Below are positions 25,301 to 37,300 of a stretch of DNA of 64,000 nt, one piece after another (within the stretch, counting starts at the first letter, position 1; each line of letters begins with the position of its first letter). The position numbers were made by a program, and so were the translations under genes. This DNA is from Aedes albopictus. Lineage: Eukaryota; Arthropoda; Insecta; Diptera; Culicidae. The notes under the pieces were generated by a model. That model saw only the letters and a list, made by a program, of their open reading frames with translations. It made no database searches and was not told where the DNA came from. The DNA is taken from the NCBI RefSeq assembly GCF_035046485.1, contig NC_085136.1:159638754-159702753 (forward strand), in the 5' to 3' direction.

Positions 25301-28300
25301 ACTTTTGTACAAATATTTTTCCTTAGGTAGTGCCATAATTGGTACACCCACCCTATATGGACGGCCCCATTGGCTAATAAGCTCGCACAGGAGTATCACT
25401 TGATTTTATTAGTTCCGGTATTGAAGTGTCTGGTAAATCTTCAGATTGACGCCTAGGCTGGCACTCCGCATAAACAATACTGGAACAGTTTGGAGCCATG
25501 TCGTCAAACAAAACTGTATTGTACTGTGCCATCACAAGGGGTGCAAAGTATCTAGCTAATCTATCTAATCTATCTAAGCAGCATGGCAGCATGCTAATTA
25601 ACGTTGAACCATTCGTCATTGAAATCATCGTCATCATTAAACATTTGAAAGCAGTTTTTCGTTCAAATCAAAGATGTTTGCAACGAAAATGGATTCACTG
25701 TGTTCCACATGAGGAATAGAATACAGTGAATACATTTTTGTGGTCTTTGCTTTTATTTACTGCGAAAAAACTGCTTTTCTATTTCCGAAAAATGATGACG
25801 AATGCTTGAGCCTTAAAGCACTGACTGGCCACTGCCAAGTGCCCCTGGAGCCGACTTACTGGTACCTGATACGGGTCGCCTGACATCTTGGATTGAGGTT
25901 CCCTGTTCGGAGGACTTTTACTCCCGAAACAGATGGTCTGAAGTGACCCGGGCAGGGGACTGCAATGGTCTTCTTGTTTTCTTACCCCGCATTAATATTA
26001 TGCTGCTGTGTTGAAAGATAGGTTGTCAGCTTGAGCCCTACGCTTGAGCCGCTGTTATGTTGGCTACGAAAACATTGCATTGGTGGGATAGGGATGCCAA
26101 TTCCTTGGACCCGGGCAGTGAAATGTATAGTATATTCAGTTCTTTCCAGAGCGTTAATGATTAATCATAAATTTAATCATGATTAATGATTAATGATTAA
26201 GATTAATCAAAAATCAGTAATCATAATCACCAAAATTTCTCATTTAATCATTAATCATTAATCTTAATCACACTGATTTCGCAATTTAATCATTAATCAG
26301 TAATCATAATAGCATAGCATAGCATAGCATAGCATAGCCGACCGTACACATCCTGGGGTGGCTGTCGATAGAGAAGTTTAATGCGCCAGAAAAGTTGCCT
26401 GGGACTTGACAAACCTTTCATTTAACGAACTCTCGACACCTGGCCAGGTCCTTACGATCAGCGGGGATGGGGAGGAAATGTTGATTAGATATCTACTCAG
26501 AATATGTCCAAGAACTTGGCCCACTTCATAGATATCTGGAGTTGGAAATTGGATAGGGTTTAATGGGGTGCTTTCCTTGGCGAAAAAGCGTAAGAGAAAT
26601 TGTCATGGTTTAATCATTTACCTGGTTACCACTGAAAAAGTAAAAAATAAGCATTAATCAAGTCGCACAAATTTCATAGGTAGTACAGCCATAGACCACA
26701 GTTATAAGGATTGCCTCCTTCCTGTCGGATACCAAAACACAAAGATTGGAGACTTCTCTCTGACATCTCAACGAGACTGACGCAATCCTCCAACAGTCTA
26801 GAGTTGTCCTGGCCTCGTTCTTGCGACTGCTGAGGAATATGAGAGGATAGTTAGTTAGACACCTAAAGAAAGATGTAGAAAGTTCTACGACCTCTCGGGC
26901 CTAGGTGTCATGTATCTAAAAGTTTCAAAATTCGTCATATCGCCAAATGAATAAATATAAAAGGAACATTCTCACCAATTTTGAAATGGTTTCATCATCT
27001 ACGGTCGTCTTAATGAAGAAACGCCGCTTGCCCTTTCCGGTCGCCAGGCGTTGATTAGCGTCAAGATGAGCCGTCGGATGTTCGCCCGACGTTCAACTTG
27101 AGCTCTTGTTGCCTATCAGCTTTCGTCGCTTTTCCTCCTTGAGCCGCATCGCCTTCAGGACGTTGCCCCGCGGCACATGGATCTTCCTTCTTCTCTATCG
27201 GTCACCATTGGACACAAAAATAGTCTGGATTGACCTGAACACGCCAAAGTTCATAAGCACTTATTCGTTCAAAAATTCACTTCAATCAGTTATTAGGGAT
27301 GGCACACGAGCAAACAACTTAGATGTACACAACTCTTCAATTAAGCGGTTCCTCCATAATATTTCGGCTGATATAAACACAAGAACCATTTCACTACATT
27401 TTTATTTTCTATCATTAATCAGTAATCATAATCATAAGAAAAAAAATTAATCAATCATTAATCATTCATCACCAAAAATTTTTCACCATATAAAATATAT
27501 GATCCAATTTGAATTGGTTCAAATGCTGTTCTTCTTGATTATTTTTTCAATAATCTCATAGACAGAGTTACCTTTTACTTTTGGAACTTCAAAAATATTT
27601 TGAACAATAATTATATTTTAATCATTTCCTGTTTTTTGTGATTGATTAATCATGATTAATCATGATTTTAAATCATTGAACCATTTTTAATCATTAATCA
27701 TAATCAATAATCACAGATAAAATCAATTTTAATCATTAATCATAATCATTAATCATCCCAAAAATCAAATTAATCATTAATCATAATCAATAATCACCGA
27801 AATTTGAATTTTAATCACCAATGATTAATCATGATTAAAATATTTGTTTTTCATGAACGCTCTGGTTCTTTCTAGTTGTTGCTCTATATAAATAAATAAA
27901 ACATGAATTACATAATCTTTGAGATACGTCTTCTACGACGGATACCATATTGCTTCCATGCTCATAAAAAGTATTATTGTTAACATTAATTATGACCTTC
28001 TACGGAAGTAGGTGACGTTACACATAGCCTTTATGCAATACCGAACACCTCCAGATCCTATTAGCACCGCTCAGGTGTGAAATGGTTCGTGTGCACATCA
28101 ACTGAACGCGAAGCGTGATCGAAAAAATGGAGAGTGAAGACGGCATCTCTACTAACCCATACTGCAGTAACGATTTATCTCACTTGCGCTTTTTCACAAA
28201 ACAAAAATGAGTCACAAATTATGGTGACAAGCGATCGTATTATTTATTGTTATTTATTATTTTCAAATGAAGGTTTTCGAATTCGAAAATTCGTGATCGT

Positions 28301-31300
28301 GATCGTAACCCTTTATAAGGCAGTAACAACTACACTCCCGTTCAAAAGTTTGGGGTCATCCCCTCAAAAACATGTCATTTTTTTAGGCCCATATCTCCGC
28401 CAATTTGCGTCCGATTTCAAAACCCTAGGTTTCATTCAAAAGATAATAAGTCAAAGAAACTTTGAACATGGTTTAAAAAAAACTGTTTCAAAACATTTTG
28501 TATGTAAACTTAACCCAAAGTTGCCAAATTTTCTAAAAAATGAATATAAACTTACGGCAGTGTCGCTGAAAGTTGGGTCGACCAAATTTTAAGATGAGAG
28601 CGGTAATATGATCCATTTTCTATGAGCTTTCAACTGCTTTTTACAGAACTTAGCTAAAAAATCTAGAAAAAAAGTTATTAAGTAAATTAATCCTTGATGT
28701 CATCGACCAAAAGTTTGGGGTCACCCCTCAATATGATGTATCGGTCAAAAGTTTGGGGTAACTTTCGTAAAACATGGAAAAGTGATTTGGTGACATCTTC
28801 GTCATCTATAGTTCAATTTTAATTATTTTTGGCTCATTTCAAAGATAATTAACTAAATTTACGTTTGGTGTCTTTAACTTAACGTATTTAACGATTTTTG
28901 TATGTATATAAAAATGTTATGAAAAGTTAGCACATTTTACCACGCTTCAAAAAATAAGGCAACCTTACGTTAAGTTTTAGTATGTAAATTTCAACAAATA
29001 TGTGTGGTTCAATGTCTATGCAGTAAGTATCATTCATTTTGTTTCAAATAAGCCAAGAAGAATTAAAATTGAATGAAAGATGACAAAGATGTCAACAAAT
29101 CACTTTTCCATGTTTTACGATATTGACCCCAAACTTTTGGCCGATTCATCATTTTGAGGGGTGACCCCAAACTTTTGGTCGATGACATCAAGGATTAATT
29201 TACTTAATAACTTTTTTTCTAGATTTTTTAGCTAAGTTCTGTAAAAAGCAGTTGAAAGCTAATAGAAAATGGGTCATATTACCGCTCTCATCTTAAAATT
29301 TGGTCGACCCAATTTCCAGCGACACTGCCATAAGTTTATATTCATTTTTTAGAAAATTTGGCAACTTTGGGTTAAGTTTACATACAAAATTTTTTGAAAA
29401 AGTTTCTTTTAAATCATGTTCAAAGTTTCTTTGACTTATTATCTTTTGAATGCAACCTAGGGTTTTGAAATCGGACGCAAATTGGCGGAGATATGGACCT
29501 AAAAAAATTACATGTTTTTGAGGGGGTGACCCCAAACTTTTGAACGGGAGTGTATATTGCCACCTACTGTTTGTTTTTTCTTCTGTTTCATAACAATTTA
29601 TTTCGATTTTTTTTTGGTTTACGCCAAATTGGGATTATTAACTACGCTTGGTATTTTATTTTTGGTACTAAACAAAGCTTCAACAACAATTTGGGATCCA
29701 TTTGTAGTCTTATAAATGGCTAAATTTGACCACGTGAAAAAAATAGCTCAAACTTATTGTAAAATTATAGACTTGGTAAATATTTTAAGAAATAATCAAA
29801 TTATGGGTTGACATGAGCTGAAGTACACAGTTTATATTATGGGTTAAGTCCTAATCCACTCTAAAATCTCTTTCCCGGATTTTTTTTTCGAAGTCAAAAG
29901 AAGAAAAGTACCCTAAATGGGCAGTGCCACCTCAAAAGCTCCTTTTGGTGTAAACGGGCAGTGGCAACTTTATTGCCACCAAGATTTTTGAGAGTTTCTT
30001 TCGAACATAAATTGTTTTGTGCATGTATATAATCATTTCCGCAACAGTATGCGTTGACAGCTCTCCTAGTTTTCTCGGCCTTATAAAGGGTTAACGCCAG
30101 CTTCTTTGAAATCTACCTGCTCTTATAAAAAACTTTTTTTTGCGAATAGGACCACGTTCACAAATGGTTTACCAAAAGTGATCTGATTAAACAAAATCTG
30201 TCAGCGCTAAGAAAGTAAAACGCTACTGTCATTATCACCTTGCCGGATTAGGCACTCCTCGGAAAGTTGAGTATCTGAAACAAAGTATAACTAATCCATC
30301 GCCACAAGCGCCACAAACCACTTTTTATTGCCTCATTACGTGTGACAGTGCGGTCAATAAACTCCATCTAAGATGCAGGAAGCAGACAGGTCGCGTGGCT
30401 GTTTGCAATAAAAGCGGTACTTAATCTGCGTCGTCTCGCGACGCAGATTTTCATCTCCGAAACCATGAACCGGGCCCATTTCTGCAGGACATTGACACCT
30501 CGTTAGGAAGAGTTTTTATGAAGACTCATGTACTGGATTTTTTGTTTGCTCTCATAGATTGCCGTATATCGATCAACAGGGTGAAAGCAATCAACACAAG
30601 TTTATCCGTTAAAGGAAAATCATCGAATTAGAAACACACAAAAAACAACAATTTGATAATTAGATTAAAACATTTATAAGATTACAATTACCAACTATTC
30701 ACAGCGAAACAAAAATTAACTTTTGGTCAGTCTCAAGAGCAAACTTATGTGTCTCCGAAGGTTTTTGGGCCGCTGAGTCCGAGTCCGGACTCAGATTTGC
30801 TCTAACACGTCAGAATTTTGAGCTATACCTCAATTTATAGGGCAAACTAAGCGATTTTGGGCTTTTTTGACAGCAAGCCATTAAGTATGGACATATTTTT
30901 TTAGCAATCAAAAAGTTAATTGGTCAATTAACATCTAAATTAACGACTCATGCAAAATATTTCATTTTACCAAATCGAATTTGATAGTTTTAAGCGATTT
31001 ATGTTAGGTACGATGTTTCCCATACAAGTCACCTTCCAAAAGTTGCATGCAAGTTTTCATACTAACTTAAAATGCTTAAATCTATCAAATTTGATTAGGT
31101 AAAACGAAATATTTTGCATGAGTCGTTAATTTAGATTGTTGCCGCGACCACTGTGTGGCAGCAGCCAATTGAATAGGTGAAACAACCAAGCATTTCTTTC
31201 GCACTGATACGTATCCAACAGATCAATTGTAACAGAAACGATTCCACATAGAAGGGTTATCCTCTAGGTAAAAAGTCTACTTCTTTTGTTAGCACTGACA

Positions 31301-34300
31301 GAATCATTAGTGCTCCTGATGAATTCGGCACGCAGTATGTGCAAAGCAAGTATAGCTATAGCAATTTGTAATTTATTACCCTGAATGCGCTACGGTCAGT
31401 GATAGCAGTTTAAGTTAGTCGGTACGGATAAAACAGAAATGTAAGTACATTCAATGTGAATTCTTTAGTAAAGAGTAATAGAAGTAAATATATTTTAGCT
31501 TTGAAGCTGTTCAGTAAAACAACTACAAAACTGTTTTCATCCCCTCCGTCGTCCACCAAACTGCCTCAACATAGATGTTAATTGACCAATTAACGTTTTG
31601 ATTGCCTAAAAACAATATTTCCAAGCTTAATGGCTTGCAGTCAAAAAAGCCGAAAATCACATATTTTGCCCTATAAATTGAGGTATAGCTCAAAATTGTG
31701 ACGTGTTGGAGCAAATCTGAGCCCGGATTCGGATTTAGCGGCCCAAAATCCTTCAGAGACACATAAGTTTGCTCTTGAGACAAAAAATGTTGTGCTGTGT
31801 TATATTGAATGAAATAATTGATAAATATTTGTCTTATTTTAAAATCATTGCAAAAGCTGGAACTTTCAAGATTTTGAAATTAAAGTTAACCTTTAACCTT
31901 AGCATCCTCCCTCCTATACCCCATATTCTTCCTGTAACACCCGTAGAAAAGCAGAGGTGTAAAAGTTTCTAACAACACTTGTCCGACTTATATTTTGAAC
32001 ATTATGATAAAGTTTGAAAAATTGCATTATATATCTTCCCATTTCCCTCTTCCGTTTCTTTCCAGGAGTGAAAAACCTATTCTGGAGTTTTTCTACGATG
32101 AAATCGCGAAAACCAATAACGGCACGACACCTCCTCCACCGCCACCAACTCCACCACCACAATCAACGCCAGCATCGAAGGCAGCAAACAACAACGGAAC
32201 TGCAACACCGGTTAAGCATCGCTATGCACCGCAGAAAATCTTCGAAAAGTTCGGAAGCCTGGAGAACGTAACAGCGAGAGCCATCATTCATGGATTCGGA
32301 TCGAGCTGCACGCACGTCTGGGTCTATGAGATGCGAACGGCTCTAATGGCAGTGGTAAGATATTATTACTATTAAAATGAGAAATATGTACCTAGTTAGT
32401 ATATTATAACACATAAGGCATTGTCCTAGATATTTTGAGAAATGTATGTGCTTAGAGCTTCATGCAGGTAGTGATTCAGTTAATGACAAATGTTTTGGAA
32501 GCTCAACATTGTACCAAACTTAAGATGTCCAAACCAAACCTTCAAATGTACAAATATCAAGAAGTTAACTTCTAATGCTGGTAAAAAATATATTTTGTTC
32601 TTGCTCACTTGTAATAAGCTTATACTAAATAAGAAGATCCCGTGCGCTGGTTTTGTTTCTTATGAGATTTGTGCACTTGAAATCGTGGGCAGATTTTTTT
32701 TAAAGAAAGATTTATATTTAAGATTTAACATATGTCTGTTGAGACAAAATGTTGAGGTAAACCTGAGTAAGAAAGACTCTACAGATATTTTGAAACTGCG
32801 AAGTATTTTAGAAATTTGATATGAAGCTTCGAGAAATTGATACAGAACTTTGACGAAAATTTTGACAAACGCTCACTTTCTACGCTCCATTTTATAATTC
32901 CTTGAAAAAACAAAAACAATCATTTAGATTTTTTTATTATGTTTTTTCCAGAAATTTAGCCAGTGAAATTTTAAAATTTCTACATTACGTCATGCCTACC
33001 TCCAACTAAATACAATTAGTATTATAGGATAAAAAATTATATGACAACTCCCAGGAGTGCCATATCAATGACACAATATGATCTGTTTCGTTGATGAATG
33101 TTAACTTATTTTTATTCTTCAATGAATGCTGTCCACGTGGATATTTGACAGACCCCTATCTCCTTCTCTGTGGACAAACGTGGATTTTTCCCAAACCCCC
33201 TCACCCCTCGAAATTGTTCACGTGGTACATTCAGTCGAGTCTCTTACTAAACGAATTCCTATTAAACGAACTCCTACTAGACAGGGGTGAGCGTTATAGG
33301 AGACTAAGAGCTTATGGGATTTTGACTTTTTGGGGGTGTGGCCTATTATCTCGGGTGTGTTAAGAGTTAGCGCAATACTTTCTTCGGCACAGTTTTAGGG
33401 CTTGATAGGATCTACCATTTAGAACTTTGGTTCATATGATTAGTTGGTAACTTGGCCGCTAGAGAGACCATCAACAGTTTGATGCTAAATGGCACTACAG
33501 GAACTATATCAGGTGTCAAGAAAACGTTACGATATGCGACAGCTCAAGACCCTGATAATTTGGAAGGATAGTGTCTTCGGAAAAATTGTTGGGTACGCCA
33601 ATAACTTAAGGCGAAACTGGATCTATTTCATCACTTTTTGGTTTTTGATTTTTTTTATTAAACATCGAAGCAATATTTTCAAAATCGGTTTTCGTGCACG
33701 TGTAGAGTATGGATCAAGGTATCTCCCGATTTTTTTTGTGGTGAAAATGTTTTTCGTTTTTACAGAAACCATTTATAAACAAAATTTCACTAAAAAATGG
33801 TTTCTGCAAAAACGGAAAACATTTTCACCACCAAAAAAAATCAGGAGATACCTTGATCCATACTCTACATGTCTAGTCTAGTCTAGTCTATTCTACACAT
33901 ACACAGCCATTCATTGAAAGAATCCTGGAAAATGATAGAATCGACTAATTCTACCATTTTTCTTGTCATTTTTAATGTCTGCAGTACATTGGAAATGCAT
34001 TACAAGCATTAAAGCGGCCAGGCCTACTGTGCAGCGTTATTGTTTTACAATAAAGCCATTAAGTGGGGACATCTCGTACCAACCGCTCAAGTTTTTAGAA
34101 TGCAAAATACGTGAAAATCGATAGGGGAGACGATGCTAAGAAGGTTAATGTCACCCCTTGGTCCTTCGCTTCCTGGGATGGAACACAGGTATTTAGTCCG
34201 TGTCCTGGCCCTTATGCCTAGGCTTAAGCGCCTTTACTCGCTCTCTGAAATGAAACAAACTGGATACGAGGGAAACGTTGCTCAACCAAAAATTAGTTTT

Positions 34301-37300
34301 CGAAGTTTTTAAATGGCTCCTTAAGGGGAACGTAGTTTGGAACGGTCTCACCAATATATCTTGAAACTGCTATTCCTCAGTGTTAACGGGAACGACATTA
34401 CAGCACAGTCAGGCTTGCTCCTCGTCTCACCACCATGACGCACACAGTTATTGTTTACATGGGGTCTTGAAGGAAATTTCTTTGTTTCTCCGAGTGTAAG
34501 GAAACCTACTTGACGCATAAACACCAAAGTTTCACACATTTTCTTTAATTTTCCGCTGTTTTTCTGCATTCGTCATTTATGATATGTTCCACTCCTATAA
34601 ATACTAAAGTGTTTTCAGTAGCTTGACAACTAAAACCTCGACTGTCAGCCAGTGACCGAGCAACTGGATTAAAAATGTGACGGTTGACGATTCTAGCGGA
34701 AATATTTGTATCGTGAGCGGAGTCACTTACCAAAGGTCGTCGGTGTGTTCAATTGAATGACTTTATTGAATTGACCATTTCTCCAAAACGTCCCCGCTCA
34801 ACGGCTAACCAAGTGAATTAATCCGTCTTCACCGGATGTTAATTGCAGTCCCTTCTTCGACTCAAGTCAGCACTGCACCGTTTTACAGTCGGAACCCGCT
34901 CGTTGAGCCACAACCTCCACCCAACCAACGAATTCGATTCGTTAGTTGGGTGAAGTGACAGCAGCACAAGGGGCGTGCGCATTGTTTTTTTTTTTTAATC
35001 TTGTTTAGGTTAGAAGTGAAAAATATATTTTTTCAATTTGTTTTACATTTAGAGCAAAACTGATACGTTTTTTTGGATCGCAGCAAGCTGTGCGCGCGCG
35101 TAGGTGCTTTTTGCATTTGCTGTCAAGTTTTTTTTCGATTCCGCGTCACCTCCAATTCGAACAGTGAAAAATGAACTAACGAATGCGCTACGCCATCCGG
35201 AAAGTGATTCGGGTGAAAATCTTTCACGATTTTAGTGAATATCGCAACAATTGGGATCCGAGGTTTAAGGAAAGCCGTGTAAAGTGAAGCATTACGTCCC
35301 TAAAGTTTGTGCCGCGAGTGGATTCAAGCTGCGGAAAAGAAATGAAAAAAAAAAGTTCGTGGTCCAGTGGCCGCCGCGAGTGTGGTGCATTCCAGTGCAA
35401 GGAACGCGAATCATTCCCGGCCAGGATACAGATTCATTACGCAGACGCCGAGCACCTATAGCAACTAGTCGTGAAAGTGTTTTCGGAGTCCAGCTGGTGT
35501 TCTCGATTTTGTTAATTTGTGCTGCCTTGGAAAGGGAATAAGAAGCCCTGTGGGGGAAAACCGAGGGAAAAACTGAGTAGGGAAAGGCATGCTGCTATGG
35601 CACCAGTGGCGCCGTGCGCTATTGTACTGAAAAGCTTTCTGAAGGACAATGTTGCATTTGGCGATTTTCCATGGAGTTTTCTGGCGAATTGGTGAGATCG
35701 TTTCAGGCTACATATTATTTTCTTTTCTTTCCTCTTCTTTCGGAACTTCTTGAGGAACTTGTTTTTGTTACGTCACAGCTCCTCAACTTTTAGAAATCAG
35801 TGTCTTGTTTCATTTCAGAGAGCGAGCAAAGGCGCTTAAACCTAGGCACAAGGGCCAGGACACGGACCAAATACCTGTGTTCCATCCCAGGATTCCAAGG
35901 ACTAAGGGGTGACATTAACCTTCTTAGCAACGTCACCCCCACCGATTTTTCACGTAGTTAGCTTTCTCTATAAAACTGAGCGGTTGGTACGAGATGTCCC
36001 CGCCTCAATGGTTTTATTGTAGAATCAACAACGCTGCACAGTAGGCCTGGCCGCTTTAATGCTTGTAATGCATTCTTGATGTACTGCAAGCATTAATAAT
36101 GACAAGAAAAAATGATAGAAGTAGTCGATTCTATCATTTTCCAGGATTCTTTCAATGAATGGCTGTGTATGTGTAGACTAGACTAGACTAGACTAGAGCA
36201 AAACTGATACGTTTTGCAAGATACATATATTACCAATGCGAGAAATAATTATTTTCACCCATTTTTAGCCGGTGAAGTGAAAATATTGATGTTTATGAAA
36301 CCACCCGGACCAAAATGCAAGCACAAAACGCTTTCAATGATCGACAAAATAAAGATTGCTGATGTTTTGCATTTGTTTCGAAGTAATTGTACATATTGTT
36401 TTTTTTTTTTTTTAAGAAACATGAAATAGAAATTCTTCTCGAATATCAGTAAAGTTTATGAAACCAAAAACTCATTAGCTCGCCCCTCGGAATTACAGAT
36501 TGGTTGTCATTTTCAGTTTGACATTGAATTATGACATCCAGGTGCTTTTTAGTTGGCTGACAGCTCAACTAACGGAGCCCCAACTAAAAAGCCACCCAAC
36601 TATTAAGCCCCCAACCAGCGGGTCATGACTGTATCACAAATTCACACATGAAATCAAATGTTCCAGTCCGAATGTCGTAGTGCCTTAAGTCATTTGGCTT
36701 TACCATCGTTCTAATTGAATTTGCCTGAAACAACCAATTTCAAAATAAAGGCTTCACTAATGCAATACCCACATTTCTGTACCTAAGAAATGCCATAAAA
36801 CACACGCGTGCTTCTTCCGGGTGGCGTAGCATCATCCAAATTATCACCAAACCATACTAAGGGGCTGTCCATTAATTACGTAAGGGTTTATGGGGGGAGG
36901 GGATTCCTCCAGGGATTCCTCTAGAAATTCCCCTAGGAATTTCTGCCAGAATTCCTTCAGAGAATCCTAAAGGAATGTCTCCTGAACTCTTCCATGAATT
37001 CTTCCAGAGAAACCTCCACGTATTCTTCCAGAAATTTCTCCAGAAATTCCTACAGAAATTCCTCCATGGATTCTTCCAGGAATTTCTCAAGGCATTTCTC
37101 CAAGGGCTACTCCGAGAATTTCTCCACGGATTCTTCCAGATAATCCTAAATCAATTTCTTACGGAACTCTTCAGAAAATTCTTCCAGGGATACCTCCATG
37201 GAAGTCCTCCAGAAATATCTCCAAGAAAACCTCCAGCAAATTCTCTAGGAATTTTTGCCAGTTCATGTAATATTTTCTATAGAGATTCTTCCAGAAATTC

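Larger units (their letters stand above)
22914..25368. mobile_element. DNA element with GGGGCCGTCCATATACC ends and a minisatellite interior
   Basis: The left end GGGGCCGTCCATATACCACG is mirrored at the right end once the MITE at 24863-25353 is removed. A G-rich subterminal block (GTCCACGCTTGTCCACGG) is repeated near both ends (22970-22990, 24797-24822). The flanks share ATT. The interior is the 12-bp minisatellite at 23100-24475. No transposase frame is seen. Confidence 0.8.
26158..27860. repeat. ATTAATCAT-type simple repeat array split by a retroposon
   Basis: TAATCATTAATCATAATCA units occupy 26158-26310 and 27413-27860, with gaps near 27480-27620. The part between (26311-27412) is an insertion. 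Confidence 0.8.

Noticed and set aside
26311..26338. Five direct repeats as a CRISPR-like array
   Set aside because: It is a continuous 5-bp microsatellite without spacers, the tail of a retroposon.
28134..28592. 152-residue frame
   Set aside because: It runs from unique intron into the Tc1/mariner-like MITE arm; a similar shadow frame appears at 29293-29535 in the other arm.
33872..36194. One 2.3-kb foldback with a 1.5-kb loop
   Set aside because: The right arm belongs to a 1,123-bp insertion with its own 21-bp duplication and tail, and lies within another element (34883-36626). The two arms are better read as two opposite insertions of one retroposon family.
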